Shown piece after piece: positions 1 through 10,622 of a stretch of DNA of 64,000 bases (its first letter is position 1; the number at the start of each line of letters is the position of its first letter). The DNA comes from Verrucomicrobiota bacterium (lineage in GTDB: Bacteria; Verrucomicrobiota; Verrucomicrobiia; Verrucomicrobiales; Verrucomicrobiaceae): NCBI GenBank assembly GCA_025360015.1, contig JANYCZ010000013.1, positions 1-64,000 on the forward strand. Reading direction: 5' to 3'. A program made the translations under genes and the position numbers. Under the pieces are notes generated by a model that had not been told where the DNA came from, searched no databases, and was given only the letters and a program-made list of their open reading frames with translations.

Positions 1-227
1 AGCCTCGCCTGAAGAGAGGGTTCAAAATCTGCGGGCTGAGAATCATGGATGGATGCTGTGTGCATCCACCTTCAGTTAACCGTGCAGTTCATTTGTACAG
101 CGCTCTTTTTCAACGCCTCCTCTTTTGCTTAGCGGCATTAGGGTTAGACCCCATGGAAAATTGCAGGCCAGAAAGAGAAGCTCGTGCGTTATCAAACACA
201 CACGCAAGCACTCATGACCTCCACCCT

Positions 228-575
228 ATGAAATCCCATCCCACTCCCAGCCTCCCGGTAAGGCGGCTCCCCCTGCTGCTTTGCGCAGCGCTCTTCGCAT
301 TCACTCTGTCAGCCAGTGCTGGCGGCCATGGTTACAGCCATCACTTCAATCCCCATTTCAACGGCCACCCTCCGGGGCATGCCTACGGCTGGGGAAATGG
401 CCGGGGCAACTACAACAACTTCAAACAGTACCATCCCCAGCACGGCTACTACCCGGGCTATTTCAATCACTACCCCGCCTACTCGCCGAACTACCGTGGC
501 CAAGGCTACTACAACAACAGCAACTACGACCACACCAACCACCGCACCCTTCTCAACCAGCTCCTCAACCGCTAA
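228..575 (+). CDS. Small secreted His/Tyr/Asn/Gly-rich protein
   Basis: The protein is 115 residues. The frame is open further upstream, but the ATG at 228 is chosen because it gives a clean signal peptide: basic start, then a Leu/Ala-rich core ending in an Ala-Ser-Ala type cleavage site near residue 31. The mature part is low-complexity, dominated by His, Tyr, Asn, Gly and Pro, with no recognisable fold; it resembles small exported structural or metal-binding peptides only in composition. Its TAA stop overlaps the ATG of the next gene (TAATG), so the two are probably translationally coupled. I do not recognise a family, and function is unknown. Confidence 0.6.
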   Translation: MKSHPTPSLPVRRLPLLLCAALFAFTLSASAGGHGYSHHFNPHFNGHPPGHAYGWGNGRGNYNNFKQYHPQHGYYPGYFNHYPAYSPNYRGQGYYNNSNYDHTNHRTLLNQLLNR

Positions 576-1564
576 TGAAAACTTCCTTCACCTCCGTGTC
601 GCGGCACATCCAACGCTTCGCCTTGCTCTCCGCCTTCGGCCTCCTTTCAGGAGCGGCCTTTTCTGCGCCTGACGTGCCCGTCGCCACGCCGCCGCATCGC
701 ATGATCTCGCTCGTGCTGCTGCTCAAGGAACCCCGCTCCCTTGATGCCACCACCGTGACAAAGGCGGTCTCGCTTGGCTGGGGCGCTCAGGTGCCTGAAA
801 GCGCCGTCACGGCCAGCCCCCCCTCATTCGTGGTCAAGTCAGCCCCCGGCCGCTACGCCATCAACAGCGTGGACAAGCCCTACTTCACCGACAGCAGCAA
901 GCTGGCCAACGAAGTGAAGGACCCCGCACTCGCCGGTGCCATCCGCGAGCACCGTGCTTGGATGTCCGTGGACTGGCTGGGCAACGACGACACCGCAGAC
1001 CTCCGTGTGGTCTATCAGCACATCAGTCAGATCATCGTGCAGTTCATCGGCAAGGACACCCTCGCCATTTACAACCCGGACACCGATCAGTTCCGCCTCA
1101 ATGACGCCACACTCGTTGAACACCTCAACAGCCCCGATCCGCTGCAGTCCCTCATCCCCGCCGGAGTGGACGGCACGACTGCCGCTGCCGACACTGTCAC
1201 CATCAACGACGACGATCCCCAGCTCCTGGCAGCGCAGGCCGAGGCCCGGAAAAACTGGCCGGAGTTCATGCAGGCCTACCAGGCACGCGGCAAAGACCAG
1301 TACTTTGCCGTCAAAGGCCCCATCCTCGAAGGCGACAACACTGAATACATGTGGCTGCAAGTCACCTCCATCGACGACACCCTCGTCCACGGCAAACTCG
1401 ACAGCGATCCTGAAACCCTGAAAAAAGTGGAGCGCGGTGCCGACCTCCACATCCCCATCGCCGATGTGGACGACTGGCTCTACAGCACCGGCAAAGACGA
1501 AAGCCACGGCGGCTACACACTCCGCCTGTTTGAAAAACTGGCCCAGGCCAAAGAAAAGAAATAA
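575..1564 (+). CDS. Exported DUF2314 domain protein
   Basis: 329 residues from the ATG at 575, which overlaps the preceding stop. Residues 1-29 form a signal peptide (basic start, hydrophobic core, cut after an Ala-Phe-Ser-Ala site). The N-terminal two thirds is a divergent domain with no family I can name. The C-terminal ~90 residues match DUF2314: an EARKNWPEF start, an FAVKGP strand, a TEYMWLQV strand and a terminal DVDDWLY motif. DUF2314 proteins have no established biochemical role. A strong intrinsic terminator follows 34 bases after the stop, so this gene closes a two-gene unit. The frame is open upstream to 281 but that part overlaps the previous gene and has no coding character. Confidence 0.8.
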   Translation: MKTSFTSVSRHIQRFALLSAFGLLSGAAFSAPDVPVATPPHRMISLVLLLKEPRSLDATTVTKAVSLGWGAQVPESAVTASPPSFVVKSAPGRYAINSVDKPYFTDSSKLANEVKDPALAGAIREHRAWMSVDWLGNDDTADLRVVYQHISQIIVQFIGKDTLAIYNPDTDQFRLNDATLVEHLNSPDPLQSLIPAGVDGTTAAADTVTINDDDPQLLAAQAEARKNWPEFMQAYQARGKDQYFAVKGPILEGDNTEYMWLQVTSIDDTLVHGKLDSDPETLKKVERGADLHIPIADVDDWLYSTGKDESHGGYTLRLFEKLAQAKEKK

Positions 1565-1597
1565 GGCCACTCCCAGCCTCAGCGCCCGTCCTTCTCC

Positions 1598-1635
1598 GCA
1601 GGCCATGGGTGATCCACCTCATGGCCTGCTTTTTT
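1598..1635 (+). terminator. Intrinsic terminator after DUF2314 gene
   Basis: A perfect 10-bp stem (GCAGGCCATG at 1598-1607 pairing with CATGGCCTGC at 1620-1629) with a 12-nt loop is followed at once by six T residues. It lies 34 bases after the DUF2314 stop and before the convergent methyltransferase gene. This is a textbook Rho-independent terminator for the plus strand. Confidence 0.88.
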
Positions 1636-1716
1636 GCACCGGCTTCGCCGGAGAGTGTGTGCCAGGTAGCTGATGGCTTCCTACTGCATTGCCCCCTTTT
1701 CACCTCTGCCCGCCCC

Positions 1717-2664
1717 CTACCGCCGGATGTGCAGAAACAAATTCACCCCCTCAGGCTCCCACATCACCTCAATCGAATCCGCCGGCGCACCTGCCTCCAG
1801 CGCGAGCTCGCGCAGGTGATCCCGAGTGCGGTGCTGCAGCACCCAGTCGCCCAGCAGCTCCATGTAGTCACGGCTCGGATTTTGGTCGGAAAAATTCCCC
1901 ACCACCACTTCCCCGCCCCGCTTGGCCACGGCCATGAGCGCCTTCAGCAGAAAGACAAACGTGCGATCCGTCAGGTAGTCAAACAACCCCGCTGACCACA
2001 CCAGCTCATACCCCTTCGCTGGCAAGAAGCGCAGCACATTGCGGTGGTAAAACTCCACCTTTTTAGCAAACGGTGCACACAGCTTCTTCGCCCGCTCAAT
2101 GGCGTGGGGGTCCGCATCCACACAGTCGAAAAACACCTCGCACTCAGGATTGTCCAGCACCCACTCCCGCACGTCCCGCGCCGGTCCGCTGGCCACGTTC
2201 AGCACATTCAGCGGTGCTCTGCTGCGCCCTACGGAGTGCGAATGCAGGAGCTGGTGAAAGTAGGATTTGCGATTCCGCACGGCGTTGGGCGCGGCCTGCG
2301 AGTGAAAGTAGAGATCCCAGCGCCGCAGGTGCGGCTCCTGCGCCGTTTGCATCGTGTAAATCGCCTCGATGATTTCGAAGTCGCCGCTGTAGCCGTATTT
2401 TTTCCCCAGCGCCCGCGCCTGCATGGTGCCTTCCAGGTGCCGGTGGGTGACATCCTGCGCATAGGCCACTACGTCATCCCGGGCGATCACCCCGGCACGC
2501 ACCGCGTCTCCCAGCATCCGCAGCGTGCGGTTCACCTGCGCATAATCGCTCGGCAGCGGACCGCCTTGGGCGATGAGCTCCCGCAGCAGATCATCACATT
2601 CAATCAAAGGCGCAAAGTCGTTCTTGCGAACTGAGTAGCGTTCCTGGAGGACAAGGGGCGGCAT
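1717..2664 (-). CDS. Class I SAM-dependent methyltransferase
   Basis: 315 residues. Around residues 152-166 sits the SAM-binding motif I (VLNVASGPARDVREW), followed by an acidic strand end (FFDCVDADPHAIERA) and later strands typical of a Rossmann-fold class I methyltransferase. The N-terminal ~140 residues are helical and probably form a substrate or regulatory domain. No signal peptide is present, so it should be cytoplasmic. The substrate cannot be read from the sequence. The gene is divergent from the glycosyltransferase at 2823, with ~160 bases of AT-richer DNA between them that must hold both promoters, and is convergent with the DUF2314 gene. Confidence 0.8.
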   Translation of the reverse strand: MPPLVLQERYSVRKNDFAPLIECDDLLRELIAQGGPLPSDYAQVNRTLRMLGDAVRAGVIARDDVVAYAQDVTHRHLEGTMQARALGKKYGYSGDFEIIEAIYTMQTAQEPHLRRWDLYFHSQAAPNAVRNRKSYFHQLLHSHSVGRSRAPLNVLNVASGPARDVREWVLDNPECEVFFDCVDADPHAIERAKKLCAPFAKKVEFYHRNVLRFLPAKGYELVWSAGLFDYLTDRTFVFLLKALMAVAKRGGEVVVGNFSDQNPSRDYMELLGDWVLQHRTRDHLRELALEAGAPADSIEVMWEPEGVNLFLHIRR

Positions 2665-2822
2665 GCGCTGAAGGTGGGCAAATAGAGGCTCTCTTTAGCC
2701 TAATTGATTGATAATAAGCTCTTCTTGACCATACGGGAAGCAAAAAATTACAGCACCGCCGTTTCTGTTGTTCTTCCGACAAGACTTCTTTACCAGAACC
2801 ATCCGCTTTGATAGTGCCTCTC

Positions 2823-4109
2823 ATGACTCAGGAAACGCCACCCCCGCACCCACTCCTGCGCATCTTATGGATTCGCACCGGCGGCTGCCTGCCGCTCACC
2901 TCAGGCGGAGTCATCTACTCCTATCATCTGCTCATGCACTTGATGAAGCACTGCCACGTGCATGCGCTGGAACTGCGCGGTGAGGGGGAGGAAGGGACGG
3001 GCGACGCCGTGCCCTACGCCCATGTGCTGGAGTGTATCTCCATCAAACGCCTGGCCGACTGGTCGCCGCGCCGTTTCTTCCAGTTCATCGGGCCCATCCT
3101 CTGGAACCTCTTCGCCTCGCGCAAGCCCTTCGTGCATGCCGTGTTTGAGAGCAGAGAGTTCAGCCAGCGTGTGCGGGAGCGCGTCCTGAGCGGTCAGTTC
3201 GACCTCGTCATCGCGGATGAACTGCTGGTCGCGCCGACCTTTGAGGGCTGGGAAAAAGAGCGTCAGGTGCCGGTTATCCTGCTGCAGCACAATGTCGAAG
3301 CGAACATCTGGAGCCGCATGGGCGGGCTCCAGCGCAACCCGTTTACCTGGCTCTTCTACCAGGAATTAACCCGCCGTATGCGAAGGCGCGAGCCCGAGCT
3401 GTGCCGCACCTTTGACGGTGTCCTGACGAATTCCGGCTACGATGCCGACTACTACCGCGACACCTACCATCTGCCCAACGTCCTCGGCAGCGTCCTCCCG
3501 GGCACCCTTCCCTGCCAGAGCGAGCCTCCCCCTGCGGTCCTCCAACAGCAGGCCGCGCCATGGGTCGCCTTCGTCGGCTCCATGAACTGGCCCCCCAACT
3601 CCGATGCCGCCATCTGGTTCATCCGTGAAGTCCTGCCGCTGATCCGGCAGACGCGCCCAGACGTTCGCTTTCGCGTCATCGGACACAAGCCACCACCGTC
3701 CTTTTACCAGCTCGCGGCCTCCATCCCCGGCATCGAAGTTACCGGCACCGTCCCCGCAGTGCTGCCCCTGCTGAGAGAGTGCACCGTGCAGGTCGTCCCA
3801 CTGCGGGCAGGCAGCGGCGTCCGGCACAAGATTCTTGAGTCCATGGGCGCTGGCGTGCCCGTGGTGAGCACCACCATCGGCGCCGAAGGCCTCTACCTCC
3901 GAGACGAGCACGAGATCCTCCTCGCAGACGACGCCCCCGCTCTCAGCGCCGCCATTCTACGCCTCCTCGCAGACAGCTCCCTGCGGAAAACCATCGCCGA
4001 AAACGCCTTCGCACGTATCAATCGCGAATTCCTCTGGGAGCATAGCGGCGACAAACTGTTGCGCCTCTGCTCCACGCTGCTGCCTAAAAAAGCGCAGCGC
4101 AAAACCTGA
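2823..4109 (+). CDS. Glycosyltransferase family 4 (GT-B fold)
   Basis: 428 residues from the ATG at 2823 (a TTG at 2808 is also in frame). The N-terminal half begins with a short strand and a Gly-rich loop (TGGCLPLTSGGV) typical of GT-B acceptor domains. The C-terminal half has the nucleotide-sugar-binding domain, with a VAFVGSMNWPPN strand start near residue 250 and the family signature around 330-355 (RHKILESMGAGVPVVSTT, then GAEGL). Overall organisation resembles exosortase-associated GT4 enzymes. It probably transfers a sugar during envelope or exopolysaccharide synthesis; donor and acceptor are unknown. It stands alone, with the sigma-factor cassette starting 66 bases later. Confidence 0.85.
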   Translation: MTQETPPPHPLLRILWIRTGGCLPLTSGGVIYSYHLLMHLMKHCHVHALELRGEGEEGTGDAVPYAHVLECISIKRLADWSPRRFFQFIGPILWNLFASRKPFVHAVFESREFSQRVRERVLSGQFDLVIADELLVAPTFEGWEKERQVPVILLQHNVEANIWSRMGGLQRNPFTWLFYQELTRRMRRREPELCRTFDGVLTNSGYDADYYRDTYHLPNVLGSVLPGTLPCQSEPPPAVLQQQAAPWVAFVGSMNWPPNSDAAIWFIREVLPLIRQTRPDVRFRVIGHKPPPSFYQLAASIPGIEVTGTVPAVLPLLRECTVQVVPLRAGSGVRHKILESMGAGVPVVSTTIGAEGLYLRDEHEILLADDAPALSAAILRLLADSSLRKTIAENAFARINREFLWEHSGDKLLRLCSTLLPKKAQRKT

Positions 4110-4175
4110 GTGGAATAAAAAACGCAATCGCCCGTAAAATCATCCCGTCTGGCGGAGATAGAAACATGACCGCCC

Positions 4176-4709
4176 ATGTCTCCGACCGAAAACGAACGCC
4201 ATCACCGCTTCCTGCGCAGCTTCACCGCGCATGAGCCCGCCATCCGCGCCCACGTGCGGCGGCTGGTGCCCGCACGCGCAGATGCGGACGATGTGATGCA
4301 GGAAATCAGCGTGGTCCTGTGGGAAAAATTCGACTCCCTGCGCGAGGGCGCAGACTTCAAAGCCTGGGCCTTCGGCGTCGCACGCTTCGAGGTCCTCGCC
4401 TGGCTGCGTGACCGTGGCCGCGACCGCCTCGTGCTGGATGAAGAAGTCATCACCAAGATCGCCGAAGAAACCACCGCCATCGAACCCCTGCTGGAGCGCC
4501 AGCGCGAGGCCCTGGAACTCTGCATGCAAAAGGTCCCCGAGGATCAGCGCGGACTCCTCATGCAAGCCTACCAGCCGGAGTCGAGCATCCAAACCGTGGC
4601 ACAAGGCAGCGGCCGCACCGTGCCCGGCTTTTACCAATGGCTGCACCGCATGCGCCAAAAACTGCTCGACTGCATCCGCCGCGCTCTGACCCAGGAGGTC
4701 GCATCATGA
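4176..4709 (+). CDS. ECF sigma-70 factor, Rhodopirellula/Verrucomicrobium type
   Basis: 177 residues, usual for the group. Region 2 lies near residues 25-95, with the helix [18 protein letters not shown] for core binding and the [20 protein letters not shown] segment for -10 recognition. Region 4 occupies roughly 110-170 (a [20 protein letters not shown] helix-turn-helix). It directs RNA polymerase to a small set of promoters, probably including its own cassette. It is the first gene of cassette A: its TGA overlaps the ATG of the FecR/LamG gene by four bases, so the pair is translationally coupled, as expected for an ECF sigma factor and its membrane regulator. Confidence 0.92.
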   Translation: MSPTENERHHRFLRSFTAHEPAIRAHVRRLVPARADADDVMQEISVVLWEKFDSLREGADFKAWAFGVARFEVLAWLRDRGRDRLVLDEEVITKIAEETTAIEPLLERQREALELCMQKVPEDQRGLLMQAYQPESSIQTVAQGSGRTVPGFYQWLHRMRQKLLDCIRRALTQEVAS

Positions 4710-6160
4710 AAGCGGAACTTCCGGATCTCATCGCCGCCTATCTCAGCGGCACCATCACGCCTCCCCAAATGCAGCAGCTCAATGCCATGCTGCTGGCAGA
4801 TGCCGAAGCACGACGCGAATTCGCCGAACTCTTAAACCTAGACTCCGCCCTCGCAGCTCTGGCCGCAGACTGGACCCCCGCTCAAGTGGCAGTCAAGCCC
4901 ACCCGCTGGCTCACAGCCTCGCCACGTTGGCTCTCCGCCGCAGCCTGCATCTCCATGCTCTTCGGCACCTGGTTTTGGCAGGACACCCACCGCGCCTATG
5001 CCACCGTGGGAAAGGCCGCCGGCGTGGTGGAACTCGCAGATGGCGCAAGCCTGCGTGGCGAATCCTACCACATCAGCGCAGGCAGCATCTCCCTCATCAC
5101 CGCACGCGGCGCACGCATCGTCATCGAAGCCCCCGCAGAGTTTCGCTTTGAATCCGCGCAACGCCTGCACATGAAGCGCGGCCGCCTCGCCGCCGATGTC
5201 CCGCCTGCGGCCAAAGGCTTCACCGTCATCACCCCCACCGGCGATGCGATAGATCTCGGCACCCGCTTCGGAGTCGATGTCCCCTCCACCGGCTCCGCTG
5301 AAGTCCACGTCTTCCAAGGCGAGGTCATCACCCAGGCCTCCGGCTCCCACGCCAATCAAAGCCTGCGCGGTGGCGATGCCGTGTCCTTTGCCCAAGGTGC
5401 CAGCACAAACCGCGAGCTGCGCTCCTCCGCCTTCATCCAGCCCGATGAACTCCCCGGCCTCACCGCCGGACTCGCCGCCGGTCAGCGTGCGCAATCCGAT
5501 AACGCACTGGCTGCTCTGCGCAAAGACCCCGCACTCATCGCACTGCTCGATTTCGAATCCGCCGAAGAACTGCCCGGCGTGTATCGCACCGTGCAGGGCC
5601 GCTGGCCCGGCTCTCACGCACCCGAGTTTGTCAACGTGGGCGACCACTTGAAACTCGATGTCGGCGGCGACCACGGCTGGCCTCAGCTCACGCTCGCCGC
5701 ATGGGTCCGCATTGATCGCCTCGGCGCTCCCTACCAGTCCCTGCTGCACACGGATGGCTGGAGCAAAAACAACCCCGGTCAGGTTCACTGGATCATCAAC
5801 CGCGACACCACCATGCGCCTCGCCCTCATCGGCGACACACTCGCCCCCGGCTCCACCGAACTGCAAGGCTACCCCGATTCGCTCACCCCCGTGCTGCCCG
5901 AACAGGGCCGCTGGGTCCACCTCGCCGCTGTCTATGACTCCGCACGTGCCACCGTACGCTTTTATCTCAACGGCCAGTTCGACAAAGAAACCCGCCTGGA
6001 AATCGCGCATCCCGCCCGCCTCGGCCCCGCGCAGATCGGCAACTGGAACCAGCAGGACCGCAAGCTCAGCGGCCGTGTGGATGAACTCCTCCTCCTCGGC
6101 CGCGCCATGTCAGACTCTGAACTCCACGCCCTCCACGCCGCTGGCAATCCCTACCGCTGA
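4706..6160 (+). CDS. FecR-like anti-sigma regulator with C-terminal LamG domain
   Basis: 484 residues. The start at 4706 is supported by an AGGAGG box at 4693-4698 and the ATGA overlap with the sigma gene. Residues 1-45 form a short helical cytosolic head (likely sigma-binding). A membrane helix lies near 71-86 ([15 protein letters not shown]), and a FecR-type domain at ~95-205 includes the strands IDLGTRFGV and [10 protein letters not shown] LamG/concanavalin-like domain fills ~300-480 ([37 protein letters not shown]). The topology suggests a periplasmic carbohydrate-sensing arm controlling the sigma factor across the membrane; this is inference from family layout. Confidence 0.88.
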   Translation: MKAELPDLIAAYLSGTITPPQMQQLNAMLLADAEARREFAELLNLDSALAALAADWTPAQVAVKPTRWLTASPRWLSAAACISMLFGTWFWQDTHRAYATVGKAAGVVELADGASLRGESYHISAGSISLITARGARIVIEAPAEFRFESAQRLHMKRGRLAADVPPAAKGFTVITPTGDAIDLGTRFGVDVPSTGSAEVHVFQGEVITQASGSHANQSLRGGDAVSFAQGASTNRELRSSAFIQPDELPGLTAGLAAGQRAQSDNALAALRKDPALIALLDFESAEELPGVYRTVQGRWPGSHAPEFVNVGDHLKLDVGGDHGWPQLTLAAWVRIDRLGAPYQSLLHTDGWSKNNPGQVHWIINRDTTMRLALIGDTLAPGSTELQGYPDSLTPVLPEQGRWVHLAAVYDSARATVRFYLNGQFDKETRLEIAHPARLGPAQIGNWNQQDRKLSGRVDELLLLGRAMSDSELHALHAAGNPYR

Positions 6161-6169
6161 TCACACCGC

Positions 6170-8956
6170 ATGAAGTTGGTTGCTCTCATCCTCCTCACCT
6201 CCTCCGCTCTCGCCGCGCCCGTTGACTTCGTACGCGAGGTGCGCCCCATCCTGCAAAAGCACTGCTATAGCTGCCACGGCGAGAAAAAACAAAAGTCCGG
6301 CCTCCGCCTCGACATCAAAGCCGCAGCCCTCAAAGGCGGTGACAAACACGCTCCCGACATCATCTCCGGCAAAGCCAGCGGCAGCCCGCTCATCCACTTC
6401 ATCACCACCGATGAAGACGAGCTCATGCCCCCCAAAGGCAAACTCTCCGCCGACGACATCGCCACCCTAACTACCTGGATCAACGAAGGCGCCCCATGGC
6501 CCGAAGGCGTCGATCTCGTTAAACTCGAAGACCGCCGCGATCATTGGAGCTTTAAACCTCTCCAAGTTTCAAATTCAACATCGAAGCTCGACGCCTTCAT
6601 CGACGCCAAGCTCGCGGAAAAAAATCTCCATCGCTCACCACCCGCCGATCCCATCTCCTGGCTGCGCCGCGTCACCTTCGATCTTATCGGCCTGCCACCC
6701 ACCCCCACCGAAGTCTCCGCGTTTCTTCAAAACAAAGATCACACCGCCGTCGTCGAGCGTCTGCTTCAAAGCGAACGCTACGGCGAACGCTGGGCCCAGC
6801 ACTGGCTCGACGTCGTACGCTACGCCGACACACACGGTTTTGAGGTGAACACCGAGCGCCCCAACGCCTGGCCCTACCGCGACTACGTCATCCGCGCCTT
6901 CAACAACGACACGCCTTATGATCGCTTCATCAAAGAGCAGATCGTCGGCGATTCCATGGGCCAGGATGCCGCCACCGGCTTCCTCGTCACCGCTTCCGTG
7001 CTGCTGCCCGGCCAGATCGGCAAAGACGACCAGTCCAAACGCCTCGCGCGCCAGGACTCCGTCGATGAGATGGTCATGAACATCGGCCAGACCTTCCTCG
7101 GCCTCAGCATCGGCTGCGCCCGCTGCCACGATCACAAGTTCGACCCCATCACTGCCAAAGATTACTACTCCATGCAGGCCTTCGTCGCCGGTGTCGAGTA
7201 TGCCGACCGCGATCTCCACACGCCCGCAGCCGAAGCCGCACGCGCGGAGGAAAAACAGCTCAAAGCACGCCTCGCTGAAATCGACAAAGAACTCTCCCAC
7301 TTCGTGCCCATGGCGAAATCCGGCGCCGAGCGCCCCATGATCAACGCCCGCGAAAACTCGGACCGCTTTATCCCGGTAAAAACCCAGCGCCTGCGCTTCA
7401 CCATCAAGGCCACGACGAACCTTGAGCCCTGCATCGATGAACTCGAAGTCTTCAACACCCGTGGCGAAAACGTCGCCCTCGCCACCACCGGCACCAAGCG
7501 CAAATCCTCCGGCGACATCGGTGTCGCCGAGCGCCACGAACTCCGCTTCCTCACCGACGGTCGCTACGGCAACTCCCGCAGCTGGCTGTCCAGCAATCTC
7601 GGCCAAGGTTGGGTGGAACTTGAGTTCCCTCAGGAGCAGCAAGTGGAGCGCGTCGTCTGGGGCCGCGACCGCGACGGCAAATTCACCGACCGCCTCGCCA
7701 CCGATTACCAAATCGAAATCAGCGACTCCTCAGGCAACTGGCACACCGTCGCCGATGCCAGCGACCGCCAAAAATTTGATCCAAAAAACAAGAAAATCGC
7801 CAAGCCCACACTCAGTGGCCTCAGCGCCGATGAAGCCAAACGCGCCAAGCCCTTGATCCAGGAAAAAACCGCCACCGAATCAAAGATCACCCAGGCCATC
7901 AACGCCCAAAAAGTCTTCGCCGGAACCTTCCGCACACCGGACGACATCCACCTCCTCAATCGCGGAGATCCCGAGCAGCCAAAAGAAGCCGTCACCCCCG
8001 CCGTCCTCAGCGCCCTCGGCAATGTCACACTGCCCAAGGAATCCGCCGAGCAGGACCGCCGCCGCGCCCTCGCCGACTGGATCGCCAGCGCCCAAAATCC
8101 CCTCACCGCCCGCGTCATGGTGAACCGCATCTGGCAGGGCCACTTCGGCACCGGCCTCGTGCAGACCCCGAGCGACTTCGGTCGCATGGGCATCAAGCCC
8201 ACCCACCCCGAACTCCTCGACTATCTCGCCGCCGAGTTCATCCGCAGCGGCTGGAGCGTCAAGCACATGCACCGCCTCATCCTGCTCTCAGAAACCTACG
8301 GGCAGTCAAGCCAGGCTCAAGATTTGCCGCAAGCCTCCCCACCCCGCACGACTGGCAGCGAAATCGTAAATCATAAATCAAAAATCATAAATGAAGGCCC
8401 CCTTATCGACTCCGACGTCCGCTACCTCTGGCGCTTCCCATCCCGCCGTCTCGAAGCCGAATCCATCCGCGACTCCATGCTCGCCGTCAGCGGCCGCCTA
8501 AATTTAAAAATGTATGGCCGCGGCTTCAATCTCTTCGATCAACGCGGCGGCCTCAGCGGCTTCGATCCCATCGAGACCTTCACGCCCGAGAACCAGCGCC
8601 GCATGATCTACTCCCACAAAGTACGTCGCGAGCCCGAAACCGTCTTCGGTGCCTTCGACTGCCCCGATGCCGGCCAGAGCACCGCCCGCCGCATCGAAAG
8701 TACCACCCCCATCCAAGCCCTCAACCTCTTCAACAGCATCTTCACACTCGAACAATCCGAAGCCTTCGCCACCCGCGTCAAACAAGAAGCTGGCCCCGAA
8801 ACCGCCAAACAAATCACCCTCGCTTACCAGCTCTCCCTCAGCCGTCCTCCCACCGCCGCAGAACTCACCGATACCACCCCCCTCGTCCACACCCACGGTC
8901 TCACCGCCCTCTGCCGCGCCCTATTTAACAGCAACGAATTCCTCTTCGTGCCATGA
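6170..8956 (+). CDS. Large c-type cytochrome, PSCyt1-DUF1549-DUF1553, with F5/8C-like domain
   Basis: 928 residues with a short signal peptide (cleavage near Ala16). A PSCyt1 cytochrome domain has CYSCH at 32-36 and a distal ELMPPKG Met ligand near 85. DUF1549 follows (~140-345) with a second CARCH motif at 316-320. Residues ~395-545 look like a discoidin/F5/8C carbohydrate-binding domain. DUF1553 fills ~615-905. The protein is probably periplasmic; the family role (electron transfer linked to polysaccharide or sulfate-ester breakdown has been proposed) is unproven. It lies 9 bases after the FecR-LamG gene and overlaps the DUF1501 gene by four bases. AT-rich in-frame micro-insertions occur near 6560-6590 and 8360-8398. 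Confidence 0.92.
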   Translation: MKLVALILLTSSALAAPVDFVREVRPILQKHCYSCHGEKKQKSGLRLDIKAAALKGGDKHAPDIISGKASGSPLIHFITTDEDELMPPKGKLSADDIATLTTWINEGAPWPEGVDLVKLEDRRDHWSFKPLQVSNSTSKLDAFIDAKLAEKNLHRSPPADPISWLRRVTFDLIGLPPTPTEVSAFLQNKDHTAVVERLLQSERYGERWAQHWLDVVRYADTHGFEVNTERPNAWPYRDYVIRAFNNDTPYDRFIKEQIVGDSMGQDAATGFLVTASVLLPGQIGKDDQSKRLARQDSVDEMVMNIGQTFLGLSIGCARCHDHKFDPITAKDYYSMQAFVAGVEYADRDLHTPAAEAARAEEKQLKARLAEIDKELSHFVPMAKSGAERPMINARENSDRFIPVKTQRLRFTIKATTNLEPCIDELEVFNTRGENVALATTGTKRKSSGDIGVAERHELRFLTDGRYGNSRSWLSSNLGQGWVELEFPQEQQVERVVWGRDRDGKFTDRLATDYQIEISDSSGNWHTVADASDRQKFDPKNKKIAKPTLSGLSADEAKRAKPLIQEKTATESKITQAINAQKVFAGTFRTPDDIHLLNRGDPEQPKEAVTPAVLSALGNVTLPKESAEQDRRRALADWIASAQNPLTARVMVNRIWQGHFGTGLVQTPSDFGRMGIKPTHPELLDYLAAEFIRSGWSVKHMHRLILLSETYGQSSQAQDLPQASPPRTTGSEIVNHKSKIINEGPLIDSDVRYLWRFPSRRLEAESIRDSMLAVSGRLNLKMYGRGFNLFDQRGGLSGFDPIETFTPENQRRMIYSHKVRREPETVFGAFDCPDAGQSTARRIESTTPIQALNLFNSIFTLEQSEAFATRVKQEAGPETAKQITLAYQLSLSRPPTAAELTDTTPLVHTHGLTALCRALFNSNEFLFVP

Positions 8957-10428
8957 GACTCCCCTCCGAACACCTCTCCCCCGCAGGTCACGCACTCCTC
9001 GACCGACGCCGCTTTCTCGGCAGCAGCGCCACCGCCCTCGGCTCCATCGCGCTGACCAATCTCCTCGGCCTCGATGGCCTGCTGGCGGCTGAGGCAAACA
9101 GTCCCATCATCGACCCCGCGCGTCCCTACGCCCCGCGCCAGCCGCATTTTCCCGGCAAGGCAAAAAACGTTGTCGTCATCTTCTGCGCCGGTGCCGTCAG
9201 CCAGCTTGAAACCTGGGACTACAAACCCGAGCTTATCAAGTGGGACGACAAGCCCCTCCCCGGTGGCCCCGCCGTCACCTTCCAAGGGCCCGCAGGCAAT
9301 CTCGCACGCCCCCAGTACGCATTCCGCCAGCGCGGCCAGACTGGCAAGTGGGTCAGCGACATGATCCCGCATCTCGCAGAACTCACCGACGACTTCGCCT
9401 TCGTCCACTCGCTCACCAGCAAGTCGAACACCCACGGCCCCGCCGAAAACTTCCTCTCCACCGGCTTCAATCTCGACGGCTTCCCCTCCCTCGGCGCATG
9501 GACCACCTACGCCCTCGGCAGTGAAAACCAGGACCTCCCCTCCTACGTGGCCATTCCCGATCCACGCGGGGTACCGCAAAACGGCGCGAATAACTGGGGG
9601 CCCGGCTTTCTGCCAGCCGCCTTCCAAGGCACCACGATGAGCTCCAAAGCCCCCGTGCGCCATCTCGCCGCCCCGGGTGTTTCACCCGCCACGGATCAAG
9701 CAGCGCGCACCCTCCTCCAGCGCATGAACGCCCGCCATCTCGAAGCTCATCCCGGCGATGGCAAACTCGCCGCACGCATCGCCAGCTACGAACTCGCCGC
9801 ACGCATGCAGCTCAGCGTGCCAGAGATCAGCGATCTCAGCACCGAGCCCGCGCACATCCTAAAACTCTACGGTGCCGACGACACGCAGAACCCAGACAAA
9901 GCCGCCTTCGCCAAGAACTGCATCCTCGCCCGTCGCCTCATTGAAAAAGGCGTGCGCTTCGTGCAGCTCTTCAACGGTGCCTACGCCAGCGGCGGCAAGC
10001 TCAACTGGGACGGCCACAACGCGCTCAAAGACCAGTACGACGTCCATGCCCCCATCCTCGATCAACCCGCAGCCGCACTCATTCGCGATCTCAAAGCCCG
10101 CGGCCTGCTCGAAGACACCCTCGTCGTCTGGTGCACCGAATTCGGCCGCATGCCCTTCTTCCAAAAAGGAGCCAAAGGCCGCGATCACAACCCCGACGGC
10201 TTCACCTGCTGGATGACCGGCGCAGGCGTGAAACCCGGCGTGAGCTGTGGCGAGACCGATGAACTCGGTCAGAAAGCCGTGAAGGACATCCACCCCCTCT
10301 ACGACTTCAACGCCACCATCCTCCACCTCCTCGGCCTGGATCACGAACGCCTCACCTTTGAGCACAACGGCGTCCAGCGCCGCCTCACCAATGTGGAGGG
10401 CCATGTGATCAAACAGATGCTCGCGTAA
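8953..10428 (+). CDS. DUF1501 protein, Tat-exported
   Basis: 491 residues. A twin-arginine signal ([13 protein letters not shown], Arg18-Arg20, then a hydrophobic run ending LLAAEA) predicts folded export. The rest matches DUF1501, an alkaline-phosphatase/sulfatase-fold family: [18 protein letters not shown] near the metal site start, [14 protein letters not shown] and [19 protein letters not shown] in the C-terminal half. DUF1501 genes almost always follow DUF1549/DUF1553 cytochromes in this phylum, and here the start codon overlaps the cytochrome stop (ATGA). It ends cassette A. The substrate is unknown. Confidence 0.92.
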   Translation: MRLPSEHLSPAGHALLDRRRFLGSSATALGSIALTNLLGLDGLLAAEANSPIIDPARPYAPRQPHFPGKAKNVVVIFCAGAVSQLETWDYKPELIKWDDKPLPGGPAVTFQGPAGNLARPQYAFRQRGQTGKWVSDMIPHLAELTDDFAFVHSLTSKSNTHGPAENFLSTGFNLDGFPSLGAWTTYALGSENQDLPSYVAIPDPRGVPQNGANNWGPGFLPAAFQGTTMSSKAPVRHLAAPGVSPATDQAARTLLQRMNARHLEAHPGDGKLAARIASYELAARMQLSVPEISDLSTEPAHILKLYGADDTQNPDKAAFAKNCILARRLIEKGVRFVQLFNGAYASGGKLNWDGHNALKDQYDVHAPILDQPAAALIRDLKARGLLEDTLVVWCTEFGRMPFFQKGAKGRDHNPDGFTCWMTGAGVKPGVSCGETDELGQKAVKDIHPLYDFNATILHLLGLDHERLTFEHNGVQRRLTNVEGHVIKQMLA

Positions 10429-10622
10429 TCATCTTCCTCCCGGAAGGCTTGGCACAGGAAGCACGCGAAATACCCAGCACCCAAAGCGTGGCGGCTCCCT
10501 ACCCCCATCCCGGATCAGCCCCAATCCGGCTCACACTTCCGTGTCCTCTGCGTCTTCCGTAGGCCCCCTCTCCGTTACTATTTTGGCACTGCACCGCCCC
10601 CCACCGGGAATACAATGTGCCC

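Noticed and set aside
281-574. Upstream extension of the DUF2314 protein to 281
   Set aside because: It would overlap the small secreted protein almost entirely and bury the DUF2314 protein's signal peptide; the translation is Pro/Gln/Leu shadow sequence.
2665-2822. Possible sigma-70 promoters in the divergent gap (TTGACC near 2728, TATTAT on the minus strand)
   Set aside because: Spacing to a partner box is poor in both cases; only the AT-rich character is certain.
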